64,000 nt of DNA from Morinoia aosen (lineage: Eukaryota; Arthropoda; Malacostraca; Amphipoda; Talitridae), in NCBI GenBank assembly GCA_030386875.1, contig CM059559.1, forward strand, positions 70,322,392 through 70,386,391, written 5' to 3'. Each line of letters starts with the position of its first letter. Positions within the stretch are counted from its first letter, which is position 1. Both the position numbers and the translations under genes were made by a program. Below are positions 17,673 through 28,708 of the stretch, one piece after another. The notes beneath the pieces were generated by a model. That model worked only from the letters and a program-made list of their open reading frames with translations. It searched no databases and had not been told where the DNA came from.

Positions 17673-18888
17673 GGCTGCCAGTCAACTTTTTCCAAAATCC
17701 CCAGACTGACCCCTGAAATTTCCCCAGATCGTGATAAAATTCCCCAGGTATTACCAAAAGTGATAAATATGGTAATTATGTTTATCTTAAATACATTTTC
17801 AGGTTCATTCACTATTTTTATCATCAATGCCAGCACGAAAGTCAAGAGATCTTAATTTTTTCAACCTTTTCAGTCAATCTTGGTCTCTTTAATTGACAGC
17901 TCCCCTTAATTCTTAGGCCAGTGATTAAACTTTGCTCAGAACCCCACTCGGCATACTTTGCATTATTTCTTGCCAATTATTGCTTAGCAAGAAGGAGGTG
18001 CTCGGCAGTTTTTGGTCTTGAGGAATTGTTAGTTTTTTATTCAGTTAAGTAGAGAAAATACTTTTCAACAAATGGAGATGAAAGCGCAAGCGAGACAAGT
18101 CATTAAATATGAAAGGATGCCAAATTAGGGTTACCCAAGCCATCTCTCATTTACCTTAAAGATTTCCAATACTGAGGAATTGGGCATGCGCTTACTGATA
18201 GGTCAGCTGCAATTAGGCGGAAGCCTCCTCACGCTGTCTATTTTATTTACATGAGCTTCATCAACAAGCGAGGGAAGTGCCATTTAATTTATTGGTCATC
18301 ATTACCCGTTTCCGGCTAAAAAAATTTTGCGATGTCAACTTTCGACTTCATAAGCCCATAACTTTTTGTGTTTTTCGGATTCCTACTGTTTCAGTAGGGC
18401 AAACTTGTTCACACCTTTGAACATAATATACCAGCACTTACGACTGGCACGGTTTCGATCTTTACCTTTCTGTAGCCAATCTTTGAATTCGGAATCGTTC
18501 AACCAATCATCTCTGAATATTTAACTGTGCCACATTTTTTAGGTGATTCTATGGTGTTTAACTACAAGCAGATAAAGCAATATGGACACCGCTACCGGTA
18601 GCGCTAGTACCACAGGCGTACACTATTAAAGACATTTAGAATCTCAGCAGTTTAACGAGTGACAGAGCCAGGCGCTGCATCAGGCGCTGTAATTGCGTCA
18701 CTGCGCGCTTCGTTCGGATCTCGTAAAAACTTGTATTGTTCAACCATGATGCGTTCAAGAAGCTGACTCAGGCCTCTTGTATCACTGGGAACCAATACTA
18801 AAGTTTATCCACGATAGCTTGGTGTTCATTCCCTAACGAACATTCAAATTTTAAAAAGAACTTTGAGTAAAAATATGAGCAAGCTAAG
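17673..18888. other. Intergenic sequence, no supported gene
   Basis: The start (CAGGGCTGCCAGTCAAC at 17669) resembles the end of a hAT-type MITE, but no matching right end was found. A 14-base perfect palindrome CGCTACCGGTAGCG sits at about 18591-18604. The rest is featureless to me. Confidence 0.4.
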
Positions 18889-18892
18889 TAAA

Positions 18893-18940
18893 AAACGACG
18901 TTTCGACCTTCTACTGTGGTCATCATCAAGGTATATCTCT
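18893..18940 (-). ncRNA. Degenerate hammerhead ribozyme motif in PLE terminal repeat
   Basis: On the minus strand the order is TTGATGA, a stem TGACC/GGTC with an ACAGTAGAA loop, then GAAAC-GTC. This is the hammerhead core order CTGATGA, stem II, GAAA with a very short stem III, the form reported for Penelope-like elements. The catalytic C of CTGATGA is T here, so this copy is probably inactive. A second partial copy (AGAAGATCGAAACGTC) follows at about 19,030-19,050 on the plus strand. Confidence 0.5.
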
Positions 18941-19168
18941 GCAAAAACAAAAGACAATTCATACTACACATGAACGTACAAAGTCTTTGAGTATCTTAGA
19001 CTAAATAATTGTAAACAAAAATCAAAACCACAGTAGAAGATCGAAACGTCGTTTTTTACTTAGCGTGTTCATATATTTACTTTAGAGTTGTTCTTTTTTA
19101 AATTTACGATGAACTAGAATGTGATTTTAGAAAAGCGGAGAAACTATTAAAAACTAACGTAAAATTAA

Positions 19169-21036
19169 GGGGATCATCCGCAGCCCTATTGGGCCCCGAC
19201 GGCTCCCCCCACTGAAAATTATGTTTTTGTTGAAAAAGGATCCTTAGGGGATGGGTTATTGTGCCATGAAATTTTATGGCCCTACGGACACTAGAACCCC
19301 CCCCCCAGGGGGGTGAAAAGGGGACAGAAAATGATTTTTAGGCCCAATTTTCTTCTTGTTGAAAAAGGATCCTTAAAACTTTTCATATATGAAAAAAGCT
19401 AATTTGTGTTTGTTAGAAATATTTCAAGAATTCTAAAACTGGTTTTGGTTTTGTTCTAGCATCAAAACTCGATGACGAGTCTCGTTTTGAAATATCCAAA
19501 AAAATATACCGAAATACTCTTTTTTCGTCAAAAAAAATAAAAACTAAGGCATGAATCGAAAAAGTGACACGAGTAAAAAAGGTTTCCTTTCACAAAATAC
19601 ATATACTGGCCAATTTTCAAACAAATCAGACGGAAAAATTTAAAAAGTCTAAACATGGTGGGTACTGAAATGAAATGTATTATTTTTATTTACTCATAAA
19701 AACGATATTTCTTATATGTTTACTTGAAATTCACAAGAAAAATGCTGCTCATTGTTCGTACATCGAAATAGATCATGGAAACTGCATTCATGTACAAAAA
19801 TTTCCATTATACTCAAATTCAATAGACATAGTTTGTTTATGGGCTCTAGTGAAAAGTTGACTTTTTTACATTCAAAACGACATCGGTTCTCGAGTTTTGA
19901 TGCTAGAACAAATCCAAAGACAGTTTTAGAATCCTTGGAACATTTGTAACGAACGTTTGTTCGGCTTTTTTTCAAATTCGAATTCTTTGAAAAAATATAT
20001 AGCTCTAAACCCCCCAAAAAAACTTTGGGTTTAGAAATATTGAAAAAAAATCGACAAAATTTTGAAACTTTTCAAATTGAAAAAAATGCCAATGTGAGTT
20101 AGTTAGAAATGCTTCAAGGATTCTAAAACTGGTTTTGGTTTTATTCTAGCATCAAAACTCAAGGACGAGTCCCGTTTTGAAATATCCAAAAAAATATTCC
20201 GAAATACTCTTTTTTCGTCAAAAAAATAAAAAATAAGGCATTAATCGAAAAAGTGACACGAGTAAAAAAGGTTTCCTTTCACGACATACATATACTGGTC
20301 AATTTTCAAACAAATCGGACGAAAGAAATTGAACAAGTCTGAACATGGTCAGTACTGAAATAAAATGTATTATTTTTATTCACTCATAATAACGATATTT
20401 TTTATATGTTTACTTGAAATTCAATAGGAAAATGCTGGTCATTGTTCGTACATCGAAATAGATCATGGAAACTGCATTCATGTACAAAAAATTTTCGTTA
20501 TATTCAAATTCAATTGACATAGTTCATTTTTGGGCTGTAGTCAAAAATTTTCCTTTTTTACCATTCAAAACGACATCGGTCCTCGAGTTTTGATGCTAGA
20601 ACAAATCCAAAGACAGTTTTAGAATCCTTGAAACATTTGTAACAAACGTTCGTTCGGCTTTTTTTCAAATTAGAATTCTTTGAAGAAATATATAGCTCTA
20701 AGCCCAAAAATTGTTGCTGATTTTTTGAATATCAAAATTTTTTGAAAAAATAGAAAATATTTGAATTCAAAAAAACTGAACGAGCGTTTGTTAGAAATGT
20801 TCCAAGGATTCTAAAACTGTCTTTGTTTTTGTTCTAGCATCAAAACTCAATGAGTTGATACGTCTTGAAATATATATGAAATATAACAAAAAACACATTT
20901 TCCGTCCAAAAAAAAAAAATAAGGCCTAAATTGAAAAAACGACATGAGTAAAAAAGGTTTACTTTCACAAAAAACATATACTGGCAAATTTTCAAACGAA
21001 TCGGACGAAAAAAGGTCTCCAACTCGGATGATCCCC
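19169..21036. mobile_element. TTAA-flanked non-coding element with internal inverted-repeat units (1.87 kb)
   Basis: TTAA at 19165-19168 and 21037-21040 flank the terminal repeats GGGGATCATCCG and CGGATGATCCCC. The interior contains five copies of a unit around TTCTAAAACTGTCTTTG and TCTAGCATCAAAACT, alternating forward (19.43, 20.12, 20.81 kb) and reverse (19.89, 20.59 kb). TTAA targets are typical of piggyBac-type MITEs. No transposase is encoded. Related copies occur at 35.8-36.7 and 38.0-40.0 kb. Confidence 0.75.
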
Positions 21037-21579
21037 TTAAACGCCGATCTAAAATTTTTAAAGTTCTGCCTGGACAATCGGCTTCTCCCAAAGTTTACCA
21101 ACTTCAAGCTTTAAGACATAAATGCAGTATCGGAACCAAGTACAGTCAAATTCTAGCAAAATTCAATCGAAAGGGAAACTGAAAAGAAGTAACACAGTTT
21201 GAAAACCTCACGCCTTGAATTTACAATGTGCATCCTCAAGCTCAGAAAACAGTTCTCAAGTTTTAAATTTTACGCATGTGTACAGTTACTGTCAAGAATA
21301 GTGAAACAATGCCAGTCAGACATCCTGCATCAGCACGTGAAAAAACTGAAATCTCTTTATAGCAATGATTTTTACCTACTGAAGACACAATATTTTTAAG
21401 CTCTCGCATCATGGTCTCGCAGAAAGTGAGGTCTCCGTGCTTCAAAAACGCTTGAATTTTTCAGTGAGCAAAAAATACAGTATATTGGATCAGAAAATTT
21501 TGATTGAAAGTTCTATATGAGCATATTGGAACGAAGAGACAGAAAGCAGCTATCCATAATAGACAAGGAAAATTTGAAA

Positions 21580-23313
21580 ACTTAACTTAAATACTTGTGA
21601 ATTCGTCACAAACTACCAGTCAGGAAGCAAACTATATCTACTAATGAACAGAAAGCATTGTCACAACTGAAGGACAACAAAACAATAGTCATCAAAAGGC
21701 CTGACAAAGGAGGTGGCACCGTTATATGGGATAAGGAAAGCTACGACAAGAAACTAAATACGCTCATCGAAAGCCCAGCTAAATTCCGTCCATGACCAAG
21801 AAAACAATTGGATACAGTGAAGAAGAAAATCAATGACGCTATACGCCCGCTAGAAGCCATATACCGAAGAATTTATTACAAGCTCAAGCGCACTGGTGAC
21901 TACAAATTCGGACACCTCTACGGACTACCAAAAATTCATAACAGACTCGACCCACCACTACGCCCCGTCATTAGCATGACTGGTACAGCCACCCATGAAG
22001 TGGCCCAGTGGATCAACGGAACTATCCGCCCATACATCAACCACACTTACATGCTTTCCTCCAGCGACCTGCTGCTCATCGTTCTGGGCTCCCTAGAATT
22101 ATCACCTACTGATAAATTTGACTCACTTGATGTCGAATTCCTGCTCACTAACGTACCCGTTCGTGAAACTGTTGAAATAATTATGTCACGGTTATATCAC
22201 CATCCATATCTGCCGCCCTCTAGCATTCCGCATGAAATATTCATATATCTGTTGACAATTTGCACGAATGAGACGCCATTCCAGCACAATGGTCATACAT
22301 TCATCCAAACCGACGATGTGAGCATGGGATCTCCACTGGGGCCAACGTTCGCTGCCTTCTACATGTCACACCTGGAAGAAAACCTTCTTTGGCAACAAAA
22401 AAAATCAAACCCAAAATACCACAAGCGGTATGGGGACGACATTCTGGCAGTATTTTCAAGTGCTCATCACCTTCATTGTTTCAAAAGAAGAATGCTCAGC
22501 AATTCGGTTCTGCGGTATACTCACGAGGAAATGGAAGAAAACCAGTTTCACTTCTTGGATATCCGCTTGGAACTAAAAGGAAAACAGTTTTCAACTTCTG
22601 TCTACGTGAAACCTACGGATAATGACTCATACACTCACTTCACTTCCCAGGTGCCTCTGTCTTATAAGAAACTAATTGGTAAGACTCTACTTCATCGCGC
22701 ATTGAAATATTGCTCGACATGGGAGACATGCACGCAAGAAATCAACCACATTAAGCAAGTATTAACTAACAACGGTTTCCCCTTAATGGTCATAGATGAG
22801 ATAGTGAAAACACATTTAAATAGATATCATGGTTGTGGTCAGAATCGCCCAGCAGAAACAGTTGACCTCTACGTCGAACTCCATAACCTCGGAACTTACA
22901 AAAAAGATGCAGATTTTCTCACGAATACAGTTATGCAACACACCTGTACAATAGATCCTTCTAAGAAAATTGTCGTCAGGCCGTATTTCAAGCCACGAAA
23001 ACTAGTAACTTTTTTCACCACCAGACTTCGAGAACCGGATCTTCGGCGCGCGGGCGTGGTCTACAAGATTACCTGCCTAGAGGATAGCTGTCAGGCTTCC
23101 TATGTAGGACACACCACCTGCACGCTGGAGAGAAGAGCAAAACAGCATCGTTATTCATCCACCAACATCTTCAAACACTTCAGAGATGATCACCAAAAAG
23201 AACCCACAAACTTGGAAGCATTTCTTCCAGCTTTCAGCATAATGCACACTTACTCTGATACAGCATCAATAAAAATTGCAGAAGCCTTAAAATTAGAAAA
23301 CATGCACCGATAA
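21580..23313 (+). CDS. Penelope-like reverse transcriptase with GIY-YIG endonuclease (one in-frame stop)
   Basis: The frame is open from about 21,580 with VIKRPDKGGGTVIWDKESYD, the typical N-terminal PLE motif. It is broken once by TGA at 21,795-21,797, then open to 23,313. The RT core shows LYGLPKIHNR, RPVIS, SLDVEFLLTNVPV (catalytic Asp), VSMGSPLGPT and RYGDDILAVF (YGDD). The C-terminus has a GIY-YIG nuclease domain: GVVYKITC, then SYVGHTTCTLERRAKQH and IFKHFRDDH. PLEs use RT and GIY-YIG for target-primed insertion. The coding part is nearly complete, so this copy is recent or was recently active, but the stop probably inactivates it. Confidence 0.9.
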
Positions 23314-23599
23314 TAAATGTTAGGTACAATGAATTTTCCAAGTACCTAAACTTGTTCACATAGAAACGGAATGCTGAGCACAAGAGGTTACTTAAGGCAT
23401 CGTCAAGAACTTACGCCGCCAGTCTCATGTCATGCTTCAACCACTGCCCTTCTCCTCGTCTGCTCTGTTTACCAAACTAGCTTCCTAATGTTACCATGAA
23501 CTACTGAAAGTTTTTGTTTACAATTATTTAGTCTAAGATACTCAAAGACTTTGTACGTTTATGTTTAGTATGAATTGTCTTTCGTTTTTGCAGAGATAT

Positions 23600-23643
23600 A
23601 CCTGGATGATGACCAAAGTAGAAGGTCGAATTGTCGTATTTCA
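23600..23643 (+). ncRNA. Degenerate hammerhead motif, right PLE terminal repeat
   Basis: The order CTGGATGA, TGACC, AAAGTAGAA, GGTC, GAATTGTC corresponds to the left-arm motif. It has one extra G in CTGATGA and a changed GAAAC box. Together the two degenerate copies point to an ancestral CTGATGA/GAAAC core. Confidence 0.4.
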
Positions 23644-23649
23644 CTTGGC

Positions 23650-26430
23650 GTGAACATTCAAATTGCAGACATTTCTCATGACTGTAAAATGCTCGCAGCT
23701 TTTATTGTAAAGATAACAAAACCCGCTTAGCGGGGTCAGAACCATTAAGACAAGCGCTGTCATTGGTGCGCACGTAGTACCCTACTTCAAGTTTATAAGT
23801 TTCTTTTAAGTTCTTATAACTGGAAAACTAAGGAGTTTTGGGCATTTTATCATTGGTGAAAATTGATTTATTTTGATTTTTTCTACCTATTTGCAATTTG
23901 TGATCACAATAAACCACCCAATATGTGAATGTAAAAAATTGGAGTCTCCGTCAGTAATGATTATTAAGTAAAACTTAGAAAAACATTCATGGTAGCATTT
24001 AACGCACACAAAATTCTACAAGCCAATTAAGAACGTTCATTAAAAAAAGACTAAATCACCTCAAGAATGAAAGGCATTGATTGAGCCTCGACTTAATTCA
24101 TTACGCGGAGAATTTGCGTACCCGGTTATCATAGAATCATTAACTGCACCAGGTTATCAAAGGGCACGAGGTAAGCGCTAACCTGCAGCTTCGAGTTGTG
24201 CTGCTGTAGCTGCAGCTGAAGCAAGACTAAAGTCGTACAAACGTGTCGCGCCTCACGGCCGAAATGTCCCCTTGTGTAAACGGCCCTTTACTCTCGGCAT
24301 CGCTTTCGGCACCTCCTACGAAGCGCTCACTCCCACCGCCGCTCTCGCTGCTGTCGTATGAATACGTCCTGCGGGAGATTAGGAAGTACAGTTATCATGC
24401 ACATTAATTATCGTGCTTGGTATAATGCAAGAAAGAAGAATATAACATCGTACCAATCTAACGTACGAAGACTCAATATAGATTTAAAGGGACACAGCAG
24501 TTGAGAGAATGCTTCTATAAATTGATGAAGTTAACGAAGGGAAGAGACCCGCATTTTACGACACCCTTAGGCTTTATCCCTAGTAGTAGACTGATCCATC
24601 TTTGGGATCGTCAATTATTCTCAGCCTAGTCGCCGATGTTTTAATCAGTTGGTCATTATCCGGATCAAGACATTGAGGTTTGCCAATGCCTCCTACACCT
24701 TCAAGCCTTCTTCTAGACACGGCTTTAGAGCAATGACATCATCGTAGTAGTCGGAAAATGTCGGAGTTTTAAATTTAATCCAATAGAGTTAATATGTAGC
24801 TCCATCGCGGTTCTATTTGCAGTTCTTGGATATTGTGAGTACATTCTATACATAGCAGGTAATGGTACGTATATTCCTAACACATACTCGTGATATTGTG
24901 TCCTGTGACGATAGGAGGGAGGAATTGAGATCGTGATGCTTAGCGATGTAAGTAGCGTTTGGAAGAACAATTTACTCGTAGTAGCCAAGGAAGACTTCAA
25001 ACTCAAAATTCGATTTTGAGCGAGTTTCAGTTCGTTGTAACTTACGCTTCTTAACGACCTCGTACTGTGAAGACTATATGCAAAGCAAAATTGCGTGAAG
25101 CAGCCAAACCTTTTGTAACTCCTATCCTCCAAGAATAAGATCAAAACTTTTTGCAAATACATAGCAAGAAAGTGCGAGGGTAACATTTAAGTTGTTTAAA
25201 TTATCTAGTCTAATGGTCCTGGCCAATTATTTCTGCGGTGTCAGAAATAATTCAAGGAAACTGAATTTATTTATACATTCATAAGATGAAAATTTATCTC
25301 AGCATATTTACGCAACTAGCGAATTTCACAACTCTTGGTCAGCTCCATTACATGGGAAATACATGATTAACTAGAGTTGATTAAAATGCGCACTCTCGAT
25401 TTATCACGTAAGGTGCGACAGCTTCGTTCAAGGCCGCAGCATCCAAGATTCTATGAGCAGCCTGAAGATGAAGGAATGATAGGGTGTACCCTGGTCTTTC
25501 CGTGAATAGATTAGATTATTTGAGCTGGTATAATATTCCCTAACGACATCTGAGGCGCTACAAAGGGAGCAAAGCGCCATCTAGTGTGGACTTTAAGGAA
25601 CGTGAAATATATGTTCAAGGTGTCTTACCACACAAGACCATCTGCATATACGAACAGCGAGTTAGAAAAAAGTTCAAGAAATAAGATAGTTAAAGAAGAG
25701 AGCAGTGTACCGAAAAAAGATCGCCCAAAACAAAATGAAAACCTATTACGCTTCGACAAAAAGTAGGCCCACCTTACCTTATTGCCTTACTACAACGTCA
25801 ATTACGTCATTGACATTCTGAAAACAAGCATAAAACGGAATATTGAAGGTTTATTTCCAATATTTACAAACCTCTTCTTTCCAAGTTGCGATGGTTAAAA
25901 TTATAACAAGGTGAGGAAAAGAATCATTGAAAGTAAGATTTTGAAGCCAGTGCTGCCGTTCAGACATAAACCATTGATCAGTGTCAAATTTAATGCATTA
26001 AAACGTAAAGTTTAAGCCCACACTAAACGCAACATTAAAGGTATAAAAACACCAGGAAAGAAATACAGAATCGTCAGGTCGAAAATTTCAGGATTTGACA
26101 CTTCTATATTCGAACAAATGAACCAGAATGGCGCATTAGGTCTTGGGCTTTACTTGATCTTGGTAAAGGTCGAAAAAATGTCAAGTAAAGCAAAATGGGA
26201 AAATAAAAGTTTGTAGATTAGTTTAGATTAAAACTTCACAATGCAAAGAATTTTAGGCTCATAGCTCTAGATAATCTTACTTTTACCAATGACGAAATTT
26301 TTGCAATTGATACCTCCATGGGCTCAGGAAACTTTCGTTTTTCATACATGAATCGACCAAGGTTTCAAATTTTACGGAACGACTCGGTGTGTACATGAAC
26401 TTGTTCTTGTGCAGGTTGGCTAGATTTGAT
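23650..26430. other. Long stretch without supported genes
   Basis: Short open frames (for example 24,725-25,186 minus) carry no recognisable domain. A GC-richer patch lies at 24,230-24,380 and includes GTAAACGGCCCTTTAC, a 16-base near-palindrome. Lysine-rich reading fragments at 25.6-26.2 kb look like decayed coding sequence of unknown origin. Confidence 0.4.
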
Positions 26431-26439
26431 AACTTACAA

Positions 26440-26830
26440 CCTAGATTTATAAATCGCATTCTTTTTTGTAGTCCTAAATAAAGAACGTTCGTAGAACGGT
26501 GCTCACCTGAATCGGAGATATTTCTGCCAAATCAGCGAAGCCAACGATGCCATTAGTTTGAAAATGTTGTTAAAGTTTTTGCAAATATTGAAAGTTGAAA
26601 TGCAATGATGAAAAGTTGAAGATTTGTGTTCATTTTAAATCTTTCGAATGCTTCTATGTATTCCAAATCCTGTCGTGCTAGGAGTTCCGTGTCTATCTTG
26701 TTATGAGGATCGTTAGCTCTGTAATCGGGTCTCGGTCCTTTAACCAGATTATTTTGGAAGAAATAGATTGTTGCGTATAGAATGACTGATGAGTTTTTAG
26801 AATGTTTTCTCTTCAATTTTCCTGTTTTAG
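26440..26830 (-). pseudogene. Unknown repeated gene, copy 2
   Basis: On the minus strand the frame reads SSVILYATIYFFQNNLVKGP, then RANDPHNKIDTELLARQDLE and YIEAFERFK. This parallels SSIILYSTIYWFPNNLIRGP, DPLDDIDHELLAMQSLRYLKAFENF in the 43.4-43.8 kb gene. Downstream on the minus strand, non-coding sequence (GGCATCGTTGGCTTCGCTGA, a CAG/GTGAGC donor-like site and GAACGTTCTTTATTTAGGAC) is shared with 44.1 kb and with 47.77-47.85 kb. I do not know the family. It may be a DNA transposon gene or a processed host gene; the three locations show that it is repetitive. Confidence 0.55.
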
Positions 26831-27569
26831 TATCAAAGAGTGGTAGACAGATGAATTTAACATGTTGACTATTGATATGATATTGAAGAGATTGTATGAA
26901 TTAATTCCTATTGTATATGTACTGTGTGTTCAAAAATGTTCTGATGTTGTATTGTGATATTAAGTGATGGACTGAATGGTTGAAGGCTGGGGTGTCTGGA
27001 ACAGCATTCGGCACATGATTCTGAAAAAAAAATTATTTAGAAGGTTTTAATAATAATAAACTAATTTAACGACAGCTTCGGTCACAGATTATATAGCTGT
27101 CGCTTCGGCGATTTTGCCTAAGTTAATAACGCATTTGGAGTTAAGATTTTACAAACTTTTCGAATGTTAACCAGCGAGCGCTATGATCCAGAGATCCGTT
27201 AGGGCCTTTTATTTTAGGTTAGTTTACTTAACGAGATACTATAAATGAACAGGTAGACATAACAATACACAGGCGAGTGCAGGGTATCTCAGTACTGTAG
27301 TCCCACACCACACGCAGGTTTGATAGTAGTTCAATTACCAAGACAACACGGCATGGCAAGTCTCAAAATCTCAATATCAGCCTTCACATACCCTCGACAA
27401 AGAAAACCAATTTATAGGTACGTTGGTGACACACACAGTTTTCAATTCAAAATATGGCCCAAGTTACCATGAAATTTAATCCAACCCTCACACCATCACT
27501 ATTATCACAAGCGTCGCAGATGATCCCAACATTAATGTCCGTCACACCAGGCAACATTCGGATATTTCG

Positions 27570-27685
27570 GGCAGCCAGACCCCATGGGGGTTTCAGCTGC
27601 CCACCCATTATGGCCGGACGCCTTACCCACGCTGAAACCCCCCGAGGTACCAACGCAGTGCGCCCGGCCATATTACGGTTTTATC
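27570..27685 (-). repeat. Conserved GC-rich hairpins in the I-like 3' UTR
   Basis: GGGGGTTTCAGC and GCTGAAACCCCC form a 12-bp perfect inverted repeat. GGGCAGC/GCTGCCC and TGGCCGG/CCGGCCA add nested stems. The same layout, with a few changes, is kept in the 16,680-16,780 copy, so it may be an RNA structure read by the element's RT. Confidence 0.6.
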
Positions 27686-27820
27686 GTTCAGCAACTAATT
27701 AGGGATGCTGATTCCTATGGTAACAAAACATGTCTCACATAATTCCAGGCAGATAACTTGACCGAATGGTAAGATTTACAAGTTTGCATACACATTGATG
27801 GCCTTCACATATTCCAGCAC

Positions 27821-28693
27821 TTATCTGACTGGGCCACCATCTTTCAACAAGTCGCCGACGCTCCTGCCATTGACACTCCCCCAGAGGACACTTCTTGGTT
27901 GTTGCAGAGCAGGACATGTTTCAATTATGTGTTTTATCGTCAGCACCGCATCTCCGCACCATCCGCATATGGGTCTCTGGCCCAGGGCTTCTGGGTTCAA
28001 CAAATAGTTATGGGTGAGGGCGGTATGTTGCAATCGAAGTCTATTAATTATGACCTCTTCTTGGAAGTTCAGCTTCTGCCGTCTCGCTTTCCACCTTCCG
28101 GGACTGCTCTTCATTTCTTTTAGATCGCTTCGGCATTGCTGCCACTCTTCATTCCATATTTCATACGTCCTCCTTCTTATCAACGGGAACCAATCTTTGA
28201 ACGGAATGAGGGCAAACTCTGATGGTCTCGTTGATGCTTCTTTTGCTGCTCTGTCCGCACACTCATTCCCGCTGATCCCCACGTGGGCGGGCACCCAACA
28301 GATGGTGATGTGCTTCCCTTTCAAGATGATCTGATGCATATCCAATAAAATTCTATTGAGAAGTTGGTTGTCATCCGTATTATTGTCGATAGCCTGTATA
28401 CAGCTCAAAGAATCGCTAAAGACTACAAAGTTATCAAATTGTGTTTCGTTTATTATACTGACTGCCAGTTTTATTGCATGAAGTTCTGCTGTCATGACAC
28501 TTGCAACCATCAATAGCGATATCTTTTTTATGATGTTGCCCATCACTGCCGATGCACCAACCCCCGTCTGAGACTTCGAGCCATCCGTGAAGATGAACTT
28601 GCAGTTGCTGTATCTGCTCGCTGTATTCTCATGCACGTGTCTCATGGGTGCCGGAGTTACATCTTCCTTTCGCAACTTCACTATATTTTCCAC
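27821..28693 (-). pseudogene. RNase H and C-terminal zinc-finger region of I-like ORF2
   Basis: RNase H motifs are in order: FIFTDGSKS (D), TAELHAIKLA (E), VFSDSLSCIQAI (D), then WVPAHVGISGNECADRAAK (H...D). A ... CGWCGDAVLTIKHIIETCP zinc-like region follows. This domain removes RNA during target-primed reverse transcription. It is in the same frame as the RT ORF and separated from it by a single TAG at 28,709-28,711. The frame is lost near the end relative to the copy-1 sequence. Confidence 0.9.
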
Positions 28694-28708
28694 GATGGTA
28701 GGCCGCTT

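Larger units (their letters stand above)
18890..23645 (+). mobile_element. Penelope-like element (copy 1) with inverted terminal repeats
   Basis: The block at about 18,893-19,020 is the reverse complement of 23,517-23,643; both contain TTTAGTCTAAGATACTCAAA and AGACAATTCATACTA or their complements. Between them are a Penelope-like RT/GIY-YIG ORF and an inserted TTAA-flanked MITE. Penelope-like elements carry such terminal repeats (PLTRs) in direct or inverted arrangement, and these contain hammerhead-like motifs. Confidence 0.75.

Noticed and set aside
17669..17880. Possible hAT MITE starting CAGGGCTGCCAG
   Set aside because: No inverted right end or 8-bp duplication was found, and the left edge falls on the end of the I-like fragment.
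24725..25186. 153-codon minus-strand open frame
   Set aside because: It has no domain, no plausible start context and no neighbour support; serine/tyrosine-rich composition fits chance.
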